64,000 nt of DNA from Lentisphaerota bacterium. Lineage in GTDB: Bacteria > Verrucomicrobiota > Kiritimatiellia > UBA8416 > JAIOPI01. Location of the stretch: the NCBI GenBank assembly GCA_021413965.1, contig JAIOPI010000031.1:62001-126000 (forward strand), read 5' to 3'. Positions 34,120 through 44,053 of the stretch are shown one piece after another (position 1 is the first letter of the stretch; each line of letters begins with the position of its first letter). Made by a program: the position numbers and the translations under genes. Under the pieces are notes generated by a model. That model was given only the letters and a program-made list of their open reading frames with translations. It did no database searches and was not told where the DNA came from.

Positions 34120-35559
34120 ATGAGTAGCGATCAAAACGAGTATCGGGCCCAGCGCCTGCAGCATCTGGACGCGCTGCGGCAGCTGGGGTACACGCCCTTT
34201 GGGGCTGCCTTCGCACGCACGGGCACGCTGTCCGCCATTCGCGCGGGCTTTCAGGAAGACGGGGCCGTGTCGGCCGCCGGGCGGCTGTTGACGATCCGTG
34301 ACATGGGCAAGAGCATCTTTGCCCACCTGTATGACGGCACGGATCGGTTCCAGATTTACGTGCAGAAGTCGGCGATTGGCGACGCCGCGTTTGATGCGTT
34401 CAAGTTGCTCGATCTTGGCGACCACGTCGGCGTGTCGGGGGCCCTGTTCACGACGCGGATGGGTGAGCAGACGGTCAAGGTGGGGACGTGGACGCTGCTG
34501 TCGAAGGCGCTACTGCCGCCCCCGGAGAAGTTCCATGGGCTGCAGGACGTGGAAGCCCGGTACCGCCAGCGCTACCTGGACCTGTTGTCCAACCACGAGG
34601 TCAGGTTGCTGTTTGACCGGCGCATCCGGTGCGTGGAGGCGATTCGCGGCTTCCTGCGCGAGCGGGGGTTTGCGGAAGTCGAGACCCCGATGATCCAGGC
34701 GCAGGCGGGCGGCGCGGCGGCCAATCCGTTTGTCACGCGGTACGAAGCGCTGGCGGCCAGCATGTACCTGCGCATTGCGCCGGAGCTCTACTTGAAGCAG
34801 CTGCTGGTGGGGGGCTTCGACAAGGTGTTTGAGCTGAACCGGTGCTTCCGCAACGAGGGGTTGTCGCGCACGCACAATCCTGAGTTCACGATGCTGGAAA
34901 TCTACGAGGCCTACACGGACCTGCGGGGCATGCAGCGCCTGATCCAGGACCTGATCACGACGGTGGCGCAGGGGGTCTACGGCACGCTGGCGGTGGGCGA
35001 GGGGGAGCGACGGATCGACCTGACGCTGCCGTGGCGCGAGCGGGCGTACCGGGACCTGATTGTCGAGCGCATGGGGGCAGACTGGTACAGCCTGCCGCTG
35101 GGCGAGGCGCAGCGGCGGGGGGACGCCGCGGGTCTGCACATCGATCCGGCGTGGGACCTGCTGATGGTCACGCACGAGGTCTACGAGAAGCTGATCGAGA
35201 AGACGTTGATCCAGCCGACATTTGTGACGCGGCTGCCGGCGGCGCTGATCCCGCTGGCCAAGACGTGCGAGGATGATCCGACGTGCGCGGACGTCTTTGA
35301 ACTGGTCATCGGCGGCACGGAGATTGCCCCGGCCTATTCCGAGCTCAACGATCCGCTGGAGCAGCGGCGGCGGCTGATGGCGCAGTCCGGCGGCGACGCC
35401 AGCAAGATGGATGAGGCGTTTTTGACGGCGCTGGAGCACGGCATGCCGCCGGCGGGCGGCATGGGGGTCGGCATCGACCGGCTGGTCATGATCCTGTCCG
35501 GCGCCGAGTCGCTTCGCGACGTGATCCTCTTTCCTCAACTCCGGCAGAAATCGGAATAG
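34120..35559 (+). CDS. lysS: lysyl-tRNA synthetase, class II
   Basis: 479 residues; ATG after GGAGGGGAG. OB-fold tRNA-binding domain (~40-145), then class II core: RYRQRYLDLLSN, motif 1 region GFAEVETPMIQ, motif 2 RCFRNEGLSRTHNPEFTMLEIYEAY (~245), motif 3 GMGVGIDRLVMILSGAES near the end. Charges tRNA-Lys. Followed by a Lol-type transporter on the same strand, a common lysS neighbour in diverse bacteria. Confidence 0.97.
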   Translation: MSSDQNEYRAQRLQHLDALRQLGYTPFGAAFARTGTLSAIRAGFQEDGAVSAAGRLLTIRDMGKSIFAHLYDGTDRFQIYVQKSAIGDAAFDAFKLLDLGDHVGVSGALFTTRMGEQTVKVGTWTLLSKALLPPPEKFHGLQDVEARYRQRYLDLLSNHEVRLLFDRRIRCVEAIRGFLRERGFAEVETPMIQAQAGGAAANPFVTRYEALAASMYLRIAPELYLKQLLVGGFDKVFELNRCFRNEGLSRTHNPEFTMLEIYEAYTDLRGMQRLIQDLITTVAQGVYGTLAVGEGERRIDLTLPWRERAYRDLIVERMGADWYSLPLGEAQRRGDAAGLHIDPAWDLLMVTHEVYEKLIEKTLIQPTFVTRLPAALIPLAKTCEDDPTCADVFELVIGGTEIAPAYSELNDPLEQRRRLMAQSGGDASKMDEAFLTALEHGMPPAGGMGVGIDRLVMILSGAESLRDVILFPQLRQKSE

Positions 35560-35605
35560 CGATGGCGATGGACGTGAAGTCGCGGTCGCGCGCGGCCAGG
35601 TAACC

Positions 35606-36829
35606 ATGGTTCCGTTCTCACTTTATCTCGCCCTGAAGTATCTGCGGCCGCAGCGGTCGTTTATTTCGGTGGTGACGGTGATCTCCGTGGTGGGCGTCCT
35701 CTTGGGGGTGGCCATCCTGCTGATCGTGTTGTCGGTGATGACCGGCTTCGACAACATGTGGCGCACGAAGATCCTGAGCTTCAAGCCGCACCTGATGATT
35801 ACGGCGCCGTACGGGGTGCTGGAGGACGAGGATGCGATTTGCGAGAAGGTGGCGAAGGTTCCGGGCATCACGGGCGTTTCGCCGGCGATCGAGACGCGCA
35901 TTCTGCTGCAGGTGGACGGGCGCACGGCGGCGCCCATCGTGGTCGGGCTCGATCCCGCGCGCGCGTCCAGCGTGACGCGGATCCCCGAGCACATGACGAG
36001 CGGGCACTTCTACCTGGAGGACCGGCGGGCCATCCTGGGGGCGGATCTGGCCTTCAGCATGCAGGCGGCGGTCGGGGACACGATGCTGGCGTATTCGCCC
36101 CTCAATGTGCTGGACCGCGACGAACTGTACCTGCCCGAGGAACTGGAGTTATCGGGCATCTTCAACATGGGGATGCGCGACTTCGACGGCTCGTTCCTGC
36201 TGACGTCGCTGGATGTGGCGCGGGACCTGGTGGGGCTGGAGACCGGGGTCCACGCCATCTACGTGATGACGGACGACGCCTTCCGCTTTGCGGAGTATGC
36301 GCAGCGCGTGCAGGCCGCCATCGGGCCCGACTACATGGTGCGTACGTGGCGCGAGGTCGACAGCGTGCTGTTCGAGGCGCTGAGCCACGAGAAGACGATG
36401 ATGTTCCTGCTGCTCGTGTTCATCACGATCGTGGCGATCTTTTGCGTCACGAACACGCTGATCGTGATCACGGTGCAGAAGACCAACGAAATCGGCCTGC
36501 TCAAGGCGCTGGGCTTTCCGTCGGGCAAGATCATGGCGGCGTTCGTGTGGCATGGCTGGATCCAGTGCCTGCTCGGGACGCTGTCGGGAATCGGGGTGGG
36601 GCTGCTGGTTCTGCACAACCTTCCCAACCTGGTGGAGCTCCTGCGGCACATGAACGTGGAGGTCTTCCCGAAGGAGATTTACGGGCTGAGCGAGATTCCG
36701 TGGAGCACGTCGCCCGGCGAGATTTTCCGGATTGCACTGTTCGTGCTGGTGTTTTGCACGCTGTCCAGCGTGCTGCCCGCGTATCGCGCCGCGCGCCTGG
36801 ATCCGGTGGAGGCGCTGCGCAATGAATAG
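35606..36829 (+). CDS. lolC: LolC/LolE-family lipoprotein-releasing permease
   Basis: 407 residues. One membrane helix near the N-terminus (~20-50), a large periplasmic MacB-type domain, then three helices (~265-295, ~315-340, ~375-400) ending PAYRAARLDPVEALRNE, the FtsX/LolCE signature. With the ATPase at 36911 it should extract lipoproteins from the inner membrane for transfer to the outer membrane, implying a diderm envelope. One permease gene is present, so it probably works as a homodimer (LolF-like). Confidence 0.93.
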   Translation: MVPFSLYLALKYLRPQRSFISVVTVISVVGVLLGVAILLIVLSVMTGFDNMWRTKILSFKPHLMITAPYGVLEDEDAICEKVAKVPGITGVSPAIETRILLQVDGRTAAPIVVGLDPARASSVTRIPEHMTSGHFYLEDRRAILGADLAFSMQAAVGDTMLAYSPLNVLDRDELYLPEELELSGIFNMGMRDFDGSFLLTSLDVARDLVGLETGVHAIYVMTDDAFRFAEYAQRVQAAIGPDYMVRTWREVDSVLFEALSHEKTMMFLLLVFITIVAIFCVTNTLIVITVQKTNEIGLLKALGFPSGKIMAAFVWHGWIQCLLGTLSGIGVGLLVLHNLPNLVELLRHMNVEVFPKEIYGLSEIPWSTSPGEIFRIALFVLVFCTLSSVLPAYRAARLDPVEALRNE

Positions 36830-36910
36830 GGCGGGCAGGAACGCAAGCGGACGCAGCGCGACGGGCGACGAGGCGCGGGTGCGTGCGGCGGCGCGCGTGC
36901 AGGGGACCCC

Positions 36911-37630
36911 ATGATTCTGAAGGCGGACAACGTACACAAGACGTACACGATGGCGCGCAAGGGGCTGCACATTCTGCGCGGCGCGAGCCTGTCGGTGGGG
37001 GATCAGGAATCGCTGGCGGTGATCGGGGTCAGCGGCGCGGGCAAGAGCACGTTGCTGCACATCCTGGGAGGGCTGGACCGGCCGGAGTCGGGACAGGTGT
37101 GGCTGGGCGATGATCCGCTGTACGGCATTTCCTCGCGCAAGCGCACGCGGCTGCGGGCGACCCAGATCGGATTTGTGTTTCAGTCTTATCACCTGCTGCC
37201 GGAAATGGACGTGCTGGAGAATGTCATCCTGCCGGCGATGGCGCTGGCGGGCGGGCTGAGCGAGGCCCAGCGGCGCAAGCGCGGGATGGAGTTGCTGGAG
37301 TCCGTGGGGCTGGCGGATCGTTGCGAGCACCGGCCGATGGAGCTTTCGGGTGGCGAGCAGCAGCGCGTGGCGCTGGCCCGGGCGCTGATGAACCAGCCGC
37401 GGCTGGTGCTGGCGGATGAACCGACGGGCAACCTGGACGACGGCACGGGCCGGCAGATTCTGGACCTGCTGTTCACGCTGACGCGGCGGGACGGTCACGC
37501 CCTGGTCCTGGTTACGCATCACCGCGAGACGGCATTGCGCTGCGACCGCGTGCTGCGCCTGGAGCAGGGCGTGCTGGTTCCGGCGGATGGGGGCGGCGGG
37601 ACGGATATTCCTCGCGACGTTCGGCGCTGA
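36911..37630 (+). CDS. lolD: LolD-type ABC ATPase
   Basis: 239 residues. Walker [11 protein letters not shown]-loop [14 protein letters not shown], signature [15 protein letters not shown], Walker [13 protein letters not shown], and switch VTHHRE. The LPE/D-V and DEPTGNLD forms are typical of the LolD/MacB subfamily. Energises the LolC-type permease encoded 81 bases upstream. Its stop directly abuts the convergent apgM stop, with no space for a terminator between them. Confidence 0.95.
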   Translation: MILKADNVHKTYTMARKGLHILRGASLSVGDQESLAVIGVSGAGKSTLLHILGGLDRPESGQVWLGDDPLYGISSRKRTRLRATQIGFVFQSYHLLPEMDVLENVILPAMALAGGLSEAQRRKRGMELLESVGLADRCEHRPMELSGGEQQRVALARALMNQPRLVLADEPTGNLDDGTGRQILDLLFTLTRRDGHALVLVTHHRETALRCDRVLRLEQGVLVPADGGGGTDIPRDVRR

Positions 37631-38854
37631 CTACTTTCGGGGCGGGCCGAAGAGCCTGGCCATGAACTCGCCATTGGCGAGGGCGCCGAGGGTGCCGGCC
37701 TGGCAGGCGGATTCATCGAAGGTCTGCACGCGGTCCGGCGCGACGCCGGCCATGCGAATGGATACGGGGACGGGGGTGCGCGTGTGCTTGCCCAGGGCGA
37801 TGGGCACCGGGTGGTCGGGCAGCACGGCGACATTCACGTCGGGGCCGACAGCCTTGAGCACCGGCACCACGATGCGCGAATCAAAGTCCTCGATCGCCTG
37901 CAATTTCAGTTTCAGATTCTGTTCGTGCGAGACTTCGTCAATGGCCTCGACGTGGATATAGACGAAGTCGTGTGACTGCAGCGCCTCGATGGCGGCCTTG
38001 GCCTTGCCTTCGTAGTTCGTGTCGATGTAGCCGGTGGCCCCGGGGACGGCGATGGGGGTCATGCCGAGGCAGCGCCCGAGCCCCATGATGACATCGACGG
38101 CGGAGATGACGGCGCTGGATCGGATGCCGTATTTGTCCGAGAGTTTGCGAATGGCGCCGGCCCGGCCGCCGCTCCACGGCCACACGCCATTGGCGAGCGC
38201 ATGACCGGCGGCGCGCAGTTTGCGGTTGGCGGGGCTGGCTTCCAGGACCGCCGGGGCTTCCGCGATGAGGCGGCGGAGAAAGGCGACCGTGCGATCGGCA
38301 GCGGGCTCCATGGCCTTGGGAAGGTGTTCGGCGACACATTCGCCCTGATTATCGTCGGGCTTTTCGGTCTTGACGCGATCGGAGTACTCGGCCCCCGACA
38401 GCACGAGGATATTGCGGTAGCTGACGCCGGGATGAAACTTGATGGTGGGGGTTCCGAAGTGGGCGTTCAGGACGTCCACCAAGTCGCGTGCCACGTCTGG
38501 CGCCACATGGCCGCCGGAGAAATCCTTGAGCACGCCATCGGCCTGGGTGGTCAGGTTGACGCGGAAGGCGATGTCCTGGGGGCCCAGCGGGAGGTTGCGT
38601 CCGGCGGCTTCAAGGGGGCCGCGGCCGCACATTTCGGAGGCCAGATCGCATCCAAGGACAGACATGTTGGCGACGTCGCTGCTGGTCGGAAATCCGGCTG
38701 GCAGCGTCAGCAGGGTGCCGCTGATGCCGTCGCGAGCGATAGCGTCCATACCCGGGGTGCGGGCGGCCTGCAGGGGGGTCCGGCCGCCGAGGTCGGCGAG
38801 GGGTTCATCGGCCATGCCGTCGCCGAGGAAAACGATGGTTTTGCGGGCGCTCAT
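37631..38854 (-). CDS. apgM: cofactor-independent phosphoglycerate mutase, archaeal (ApgM) type
   Basis: 407 residues. Alkaline-phosphatase fold: TIVFLGDGMADEPLADLGGRTPLQAARTPGMD at the start (metal Asp), catalytic Ser in FPTSSDVANMSVLG, YIHVEAIDEVSHEQN and VAVLPDHPVPI for the second metal site. Interconverts 3- and 2-phosphoglycerate in glycolysis without bisphosphoglycerate. The D-G-M-A-D opening distinguishes ApgM from bacterial GpmI. Convergent with lolD, divergent from trpS. The frame is open further upstream but overlaps trpS and has no family resemblance. Confidence 0.93.
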   Translation of the reverse strand: MSARKTIVFLGDGMADEPLADLGGRTPLQAARTPGMDAIARDGISGTLLTLPAGFPTSSDVANMSVLGCDLASEMCGRGPLEAAGRNLPLGPQDIAFRVNLTTQADGVLKDFSGGHVAPDVARDLVDVLNAHFGTPTIKFHPGVSYRNILVLSGAEYSDRVKTEKPDDNQGECVAEHLPKAMEPAADRTVAFLRRLIAEAPAVLEASPANRKLRAAGHALANGVWPWSGGRAGAIRKLSDKYGIRSSAVISAVDVIMGLGRCLGMTPIAVPGATGYIDTNYEGKAKAAIEALQSHDFVYIHVEAIDEVSHEQNLKLKLQAIEDFDSRIVVPVLKAVGPDVNVAVLPDHPVPIALGKHTRTPVPVSIRMAGVAPDRVQTFDESACQAGTLGALANGEFMARLFGPPRK

Positions 38855-39001
38855 GGGCCGGAAGATTGCCAGAGGGGCGGGTGGGGTGTCAATCACGCTG
38901 GGCAAAGGAGTTGCATCCGGTTGGCGGCCGCCTTTTTGCTTTAAGCCGTGGGGCCCCTCCGGTATGGTCCACGGCGTGTGTTTACGGGAGATCATCAGGC
39001 C

Positions 39002-39964
39002 ATGAGAGTCTTGTCGGGAATTCAGCCGTCCGGGAAACTGCACCTGGGCAATTACTTTGGGATGATGAAGCCGGCCATCGAGCTTCAAGACAGGGGCGAG
39101 GCGTTCCTCTTCATTGCCAATTACCACGCGTTGACCACGGTGACGGATCCGGAGCAGCTGCGCCGGGCCACGCTTGACGTGGCGTTGGACTTCCTGGCCT
39201 GCGGGCTCGACCCGGCGAAAGCCGTGTTCTTCAAGCAGAGCGACGTGCCGGAAGTCACGGAACTCACCTGGCTGCTGTCGACCGTGACGCCCATGGGGTT
39301 GCTGGAGCGGTGCCACTCGTACAAGGACAAGACGGCGCGGGGCATTCCGGCCAATCACGCGCTATTTGCGTATCCGGTCCTGATGGCGAGCGACATCTTG
39401 GCCTACCAGTCCAACGTGGTGCCGGTGGGTCGGGACCAGAAGCAGCATGTGGAGGTCACGCGGGACATCGCGATCAAGTTCAACAACGAGTTTGGTGCGA
39501 CCTTCACGATTCCCGAGCCGTCGATTCGCGACGATGTGGCCGTGGTGCCGGGGATTGACGGGCAGAAGATGTCCAAGTCGTACGACAACCACATCGAGCT
39601 ATTCGGCGCGGAGAAGGAGACCAAGGCGCGGATCATGCGGATTGTGACAGACAGCACGCCGCTGGAGTCTCCGAAGAACCCGGACACGTGCAACGTGTTT
39701 GCCCTGTACCGCCTGTTCGCGAGCGAGGCACAGGCGGCTGAGCTGGCGGCGCGTTACCGGGCGGGGGGCATGGGGTACGGGGAGGCGAAGAAGGCGCTTT
39801 TCGCGCTGGTGTGGGAGACCCTGGCTCCGTTTCGTGCGCGGCGCCAGGCGTTGGAGCAGGATGTGGCGGGCGTGGAGGCGATCCTGGCGCGCGGGGCGGA
39901 GCGCGCGCGCAGCGAAGCGCGGCGGACGCTGAATGCGGCACGCCGGGCGATGGGATTGGATTAA
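39002..39964 (+). CDS. trpS: tryptophanyl-tRNA synthetase
   Basis: 320 residues. Class I signatures: PSGKLHLGNYFG (HIGH-type) at residue ~9 and KMSKSYDN (~195); also ANYHALTTV and ASDILAYQSNVVPVGRDQKQH as in bacterial TrpRS. Charges tRNA-Trp. Immediately upstream of scpA and scpB, a frequent arrangement in several bacterial phyla. Confidence 0.97.
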   Translation: MRVLSGIQPSGKLHLGNYFGMMKPAIELQDRGEAFLFIANYHALTTVTDPEQLRRATLDVALDFLACGLDPAKAVFFKQSDVPEVTELTWLLSTVTPMGLLERCHSYKDKTARGIPANHALFAYPVLMASDILAYQSNVVPVGRDQKQHVEVTRDIAIKFNNEFGATFTIPEPSIRDDVAVVPGIDGQKMSKSYDNHIELFGAEKETKARIMRIVTDSTPLESPKNPDTCNVFALYRLFASEAQAAELAARYRAGGMGYGEAKKALFALVWETLAPFRARRQALEQDVAGVEAILARGAERARSEARRTLNAARRAMGLD

Positions 39965-39990
39965 GGGGGAGGGGGCTGGAGGCGGGAGGA

Positions 39991-40072
39991 AGGGTTCAGG
40001 GTTCGGGGGTGGGAGGCAGGGGCACCATTGGCCCTCCTTCTGAACCCTGACCCCTGAACCCTGACCCCCGCC
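39991..40072. repeat. GGTTCAGGG-type inverted repeat between trpS and scpA
   Basis: The left arm has tandem GGGTTCAGGGTTC (from 39992). The right arm has CTGAACCCTGACCC twice (from 40040). Arms of opposite sense can pair and may attenuate or terminate after trpS. Non-coding, about 80 bases; resembles a widespread interspersed simple repeat. Confidence 0.6.
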
Positions 40073-40092
40073 CGTGCCGGTCAGAAAGTTTT

Positions 40093-40839
40093 ATGGTTCA
40101 AGAGGAATATAAAGTCGATCTGGATGTCTTCGAGGGGCCGCTCGATCTCCTTCTGTATTTGATCAAGAAGGAAGAGGTCGACATCTACAATATTCCGATC
40201 GAGAAGATCACCACGCAGTACATGGAATATCTGAACCTGATGCGGATGCTCGACCTGAACATCGCGGGCGAGTTCATCGTCATGGCGGCGACGCTGATGA
40301 TGATCAAGAGCCGGATGCTGCTGCCGGTGGAGGAGCGGCCCGAGCTGGAAGAGGAAGAGGGCGAAGATCCGCGATGGGAGCTGGTGCGGCAGCTGGTGGA
40401 GTACAAGAAGTTCAAGGATGCGGCGGCGGTGCTGCAGGAGCACGAGCTGCGCCAGGAAAACATCTTTCAGTTCGGTGCCGAGGCCGTGGTGGTGGAGACT
40501 GACAACGCCGGCCTGCCGATCCAGGACATCAGCCTGTTCGATTTGATTTCGGCGTTCAAGGAAGTGCTTAAGAAGGCGCGCCCGGAGCAGCTCGGCGAGA
40601 TCCGGGGCGAGCAGTTCACGGTGTCGGACAAGATCGATGCGATCCTGTCCCGGCTGAAGACCGAGAAAACCGTTGCCTTTACGAAGCTTTTTGGTGAAAT
40701 GAGCCCCCGGCACGAGATCGTCTGCACGTTTCTGGCCGTGCTGGAACTGCTTCGACTCCGGCAGATCACCGCGGCGCAGGACGGGCCGTTTGCGGAAATC
40801 ACCATTCACCGCCTGGATGCGCAGCCGGCAGCGGTGTGA
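40093..40839 (+). CDS. scpA: segregation and condensation protein A
   Basis: 248 residues. Kleisin of the Smc-ScpAB condensin: N-terminal YKVDLDVFEGPLDLLLYLIKKEEVDIYNIPI, helices EFIVMAATLMMIKSRMLLP, and a C-terminal winged helix with EIVCTFLAVLELLRLRQI. Links the Smc heads in chromosome organisation. Followed by scpB 96 bases later. Confidence 0.97.
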   Translation: MVQEEYKVDLDVFEGPLDLLLYLIKKEEVDIYNIPIEKITTQYMEYLNLMRMLDLNIAGEFIVMAATLMMIKSRMLLPVEERPELEEEEGEDPRWELVRQLVEYKKFKDAAAVLQEHELRQENIFQFGAEAVVVETDNAGLPIQDISLFDLISAFKEVLKKARPEQLGEIRGEQFTVSDKIDAILSRLKTEKTVAFTKLFGEMSPRHEIVCTFLAVLELLRLRQITAAQDGPFAEITIHRLDAQPAAV

Positions 40840-40935
40840 GGTGCGTCGGGCAGGTGATGGTGGCGGAGTGAGTGGCGTGGGCGTGCCGGCCGGGCGGGCG
40901 CGGCGGCGTGGTGCAGAAACAGAGAGCGGGCATTT

Positions 40936-41676
40936 ATGTCAGTTGCGAACCGCGTACCGAATTTGAAGGAAGTGCTGGGCGCCATGATCTTTGCGGCCAA
41001 CCGGCCGCTGACTGTGCGCGAGATGCGCGGCTGCCTGGTCGAGGTGGCCGAGACCGTGGGCGACCACACGAAGGTGTTTGCCGAGGTCAAGGATGCGGAC
41101 ATCCGTTCCGCGCTGGCGGAGCTGACGAGCGATCTGGACACGCACCGGAACGGGTTCCGGCTGGCCGAGGTGGCGACGGGGTACCGGCTGCAGAGCGACG
41201 AGGCCTGCGGCACGTGGCTGAAGCACCTGCTGGACATGCGCAAGACCAACCGGCTTTCGCAGCCGAGCCTGGAGACCCTGGCGATCATCGCGTGCCGACA
41301 GCCCGTCAGCCGCACGGAGATCGAGGGCATTCGCGGCGTGAGTGTCGACCACGTGATCAAGGCGCTGATGGAGGTGCAGCTGGTGCGCATCGTCGGGCGC
41401 AGCGAGCTGCCGGGGCGTCCGTTCCTGTATGGGACGACGCAAGTGTTCCTGGATCATTTCGGGTTGAAGAGCATCGACAGCCTGGGCGATCTCACGGGGA
41501 TGAAGTTACAGGCGCGCAAGCCGACGGTGGCGGAGGCCGCGGCGGATGTGACGGAGCCCCCGGTGGAGGAGGCGGCGGCACCGGCGGAGCCGGCGGCGGG
41601 CGAGGCGCCCGTTCCGGCGCCGACCAAGGGCGCGGAGCCTTCGGAAGGGGTAACGGAGACCCATGAACCTGGATGA
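40936..41676 (+). CDS. scpB: segregation and condensation protein B
   Basis: 246 residues. Two winged-helix domains: VLGAMIFAANRPLTVREM at the start, and SLETLAIIACRQPVSRTEIEGIRGVSVDHVIK, GRPFLYGTTQVFLDHFGL. These are standard ScpB motifs. The last ~50 residues are an Ala/Pro/Glu-rich tail, not conserved. Its final 14 bases overlap the chorismate mutase gene. Confidence 0.96.
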   Translation: MSVANRVPNLKEVLGAMIFAANRPLTVREMRGCLVEVAETVGDHTKVFAEVKDADIRSALAELTSDLDTHRNGFRLAEVATGYRLQSDEACGTWLKHLLDMRKTNRLSQPSLETLAIIACRQPVSRTEIEGIRGVSVDHVIKALMEVQLVRIVGRSELPGRPFLYGTTQVFLDHFGLKSIDSLGDLTGMKLQARKPTVAEAAADVTEPPVEEAAAPAEPAAGEAPVPAPTKGAEPSEGVTETHEPG

Positions 41677-41992
41677 ACTGCGACAGCAGGTGGACGACAT
41701 CGACCGCGATCTGATGGACCTGTTGTGCCGGCGCGCGGAGACGGCGCTGAAGATCGGCCGTGAGAAGCAGCGGCAGGGCACGGCGATCCATGATCCGGAT
41801 CGCGAGGAGGCCGTCTTGAAGCATGTCAGCGCGCTCAATCGCGGCCCGCTGCGCAGCGAGGATGTCCGCCGGCTTTTTCGGGATATCATGGCGGCCTGCA
41901 CGCGATTGCAGGAGAATGTTCCGGGACCGAAGGCGTCCTCCGGGACCGGCGCAGGCGGAGAGGCGCGGGGGGGGCGCGGGCCTTCCGCGTAG
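41663..41992 (+). CDS. chorismate mutase, AroQ class
   Basis: 109 residues. Helical AroQ mutase: LDELRQQVDDIDRDLMDLLCRRAETALKIGREKQ carries the catalytic Arg and Lys; DPDREEAVLKHV follows. Converts chorismate to prephenate. Starts inside scpB (14-base overlap) and heads the aromatic amino acid genes hisC-tyrA-aroA. Gly-rich C-terminal tail is low complexity. A free-standing mutase rather than a pheA/tyrA fusion. Confidence 0.93.
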   Translation: MNLDELRQQVDDIDRDLMDLLCRRAETALKIGREKQRQGTAIHDPDREEAVLKHVSALNRGPLRSEDVRRLFRDIMAACTRLQENVPGPKASSGTGAGGEARGGRGPSA

Positions 41993-42062
41993 CGCTCCCG
42001 CTGGCGGTGGAGTCGCGTCAGCGCCCGGGTGGATGAGGTCCGGGGCGGGGGCAAGGAATCAC

Positions 42063-43190
42063 ATGACGGAATGGCATGATCTCGCACGTCTGGGCGTGGC
42101 CACGCTCGCGAATTACGAACCCGGGCGCCCGATTGAAGACGTGGCGCGGGAATTCGGGTTCACGGACCCGGACCAGATCATCAAACTGGCGTCGAACGAG
42201 AACGCGCTGGGGCCGTCGCCGCGCGCCGTGCTGGCGATGCGGGCAGCGGCCGGTCAGATGCATCTGTATCCCGACGGGGGGACGTTCGCGTTGCGCGATG
42301 CGCTGGCGCGGCATTTGGATCTGGTGCCGGAGTCCATTCTGCCGGGGAATGGGAGCAACGAGCTGATCGAGTTGCTGGGGCATGTCTTCCTGGGGCCGGG
42401 AACCAGCCTGGTCATGGCGGATTGCGCCTTCGTCGTGTACCGCCTGGTGGCGGCCATGTTCGGTGCACAGGTGATCGCGGTACCGATGCGGCAGCACACC
42501 CACCATCTGCCCGCGCTGGCGGCGGCCGTGAGGCCGGACACGCGGCTGGTGTTTGTCGCGAACCCGAACAATCCCACGAGCACGTGCGTAAGCCCGGCCG
42601 AGATCGACGCGTTCATGGCGCGCATTTCGCCGGATGTGATTGTCTGTTTCGACGAGGCCTACGTGGAGTTGTTGCCGCCGTCGCGCCAGCCGAACACGCT
42701 GCACTACGTGCGGGAGGGGCGCAAGGTGGTGGTGCTGCGGACGTTTTCCAAGACGTACGGGCTGGCCGGCCTGCGGGTGGGCTACGCGGCGGCTCCGCCG
42801 GCCTGCATTGCGCTTTTGAACCGGATCCGACAGCCGTTCAACGTCAGCGCGATGGCCCAGGTGGCGGCGGTGGCCGCGCTGGAGGACGTGGAGCATGTCG
42901 AGCGCACGCGGCGCATGGTGGCGGATGGGCTGGCGTATTTGCAGCGCGAGTTCGAGGCGATGGAGCGGGAGTATGTTCCGGCGAGCGCGAATTTCATCCT
43001 GGTGCACGTGGGGCAGGGGCGCGCGGTGTTTGAATCCCTGATGCGCCTGGGGGTTATCGTGCGGCCGATGGATGGCTACGGCCTGCCGCACCATGTGCGC
43101 GTGACGGTGGGCACGGCGGCGGAGAACGAGCGACTGGTGCGGGGGCTGCGCGAGGTGCTGGGGACGGGGCCCGGCAGGAGCGGCCTGTGA
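42063..43190 (+). CDS. hisC: histidinol-phosphate / aromatic aminotransferase
   Basis: 375 residues; ATG after AAGGAA. PLP aminotransferase class I/II: KLASNENALGPSP, YPDGGTFALRDALA, ANPNNPTSTCVS, CFDEAYVEL and TFSKTYGLAGLRVGY containing the PLP Lys. The family acts on histidinol phosphate and often on phenylpyruvate or hydroxyphenylpyruvate. Its position between chorismate mutase and tyrA suggests it serves Tyr/Phe synthesis, perhaps in addition to His. Confidence 0.94.
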   Translation: MTEWHDLARLGVATLANYEPGRPIEDVAREFGFTDPDQIIKLASNENALGPSPRAVLAMRAAAGQMHLYPDGGTFALRDALARHLDLVPESILPGNGSNELIELLGHVFLGPGTSLVMADCAFVVYRLVAAMFGAQVIAVPMRQHTHHLPALAAAVRPDTRLVFVANPNNPTSTCVSPAEIDAFMARISPDVIVCFDEAYVELLPPSRQPNTLHYVREGRKVVVLRTFSKTYGLAGLRVGYAAAPPACIALLNRIRQPFNVSAMAQVAAVAALEDVEHVERTRRMVADGLAYLQREFEAMEREYVPASANFILVHVGQGRAVFESLMRLGVIVRPMDGYGLPHHVRVTVGTAAENERLVRGLREVLGTGPGRSGL

Positions 43191-44053
43191 AGCCGTTCGA
43201 ACGGCTGGCGATCATTGGGCTCGGGCTGATGGGCGGTTCGCTGGGGCTGGCGGCGAAGCAGCGCCGCGTGGCGCGCCGCGTGGTTGGCTATGCCCGCCGG
43301 GCGGAGACGCGCGCGGAGGCCCTGCGGCTCGGCATGGTCGACGAGGCGTGCGCGCAGGCGGCGGAGGCCGTGCGCGGGGCGGACATGGTGGTGCTCTGTG
43401 TCCCGGTTTTGTCGATGCCGGACGTGGCGCGGGACTGTCGGGGCGCGTTTGGAGACGGGGCGGTGGTGACGGACGTGGGCAGTACCAAGGCCGAACTCGG
43501 GCAGGCGGTTGAGGCGGTGCTGGCGGGCACGGGAGCGATCTTTGTCGGCAGCCATCCGATTGCGGGGTCGGACGAGACGGGGCTGGACGCGGCACGCGTC
43601 GATCTTTACGAGAAGGCGGTGGTCGTGGTGACGCCTGCCGGGGGAGCGAGGGCGCCCGGCGTGGAGGCGGTGCGTGTGCTATGGGAAGGCGTGGGGGCGC
43701 TGGTGGAGTTGATGACGCCGGAGGCGCATGACGAGGTGGTGGCGCGCACGAGCCATCTGCCGCACCTGGTGGCCTCGGCGCTGGTGCGCACGGTGCTGGG
43801 GCAGGAGGCGGACCGGGTGGCGCGCTTCTGCGGCAGCGGGTTTCGTGACACGACGCGGGTCGCGGGCGGTTCAGAAGCGATCTGGCACGACATTGTGAAG
43901 ACGAATCGCGGGGCGGTGCGGGCGGAACTCGGCGCATTTGCGGCGGAGTTGGAGCGCTTGCGCGCCCTGCTGGCGGACGACAATTTTGACGGGATCCGGG
44001 AGTATCTGGCGCAGGCGCGGGCGAGGCGGCGGGCGCTTCCCAAAGGAAAGTGA
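43187..44053 (+). CDS. tyrA: prephenate dehydrogenase
   Basis: 288 residues; GTG start overlapping the hisC stop. NAD-binding LAIIGLGLMGGSLGLAAK, VTDVGSTKAEL, FVGSHPIAGSDETGLDAARVDLYE (catalytic His), and ARTSHLPHLVASAL. Oxidatively decarboxylates prephenate or arogenate for tyrosine synthesis. Single-domain, no fused mutase or ACT domain. Confidence 0.95.
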   Translation: MKPFERLAIIGLGLMGGSLGLAAKQRRVARRVVGYARRAETRAEALRLGMVDEACAQAAEAVRGADMVVLCVPVLSMPDVARDCRGAFGDGAVVTDVGSTKAELGQAVEAVLAGTGAIFVGSHPIAGSDETGLDAARVDLYEKAVVVVTPAGGARAPGVEAVRVLWEGVGALVELMTPEAHDEVVARTSHLPHLVASALVRTVLGQEADRVARFCGSGFRDTTRVAGGSEAIWHDIVKTNRGAVRAELGAFAAELERLRALLADDNFDGIREYLAQARARRRALPKGK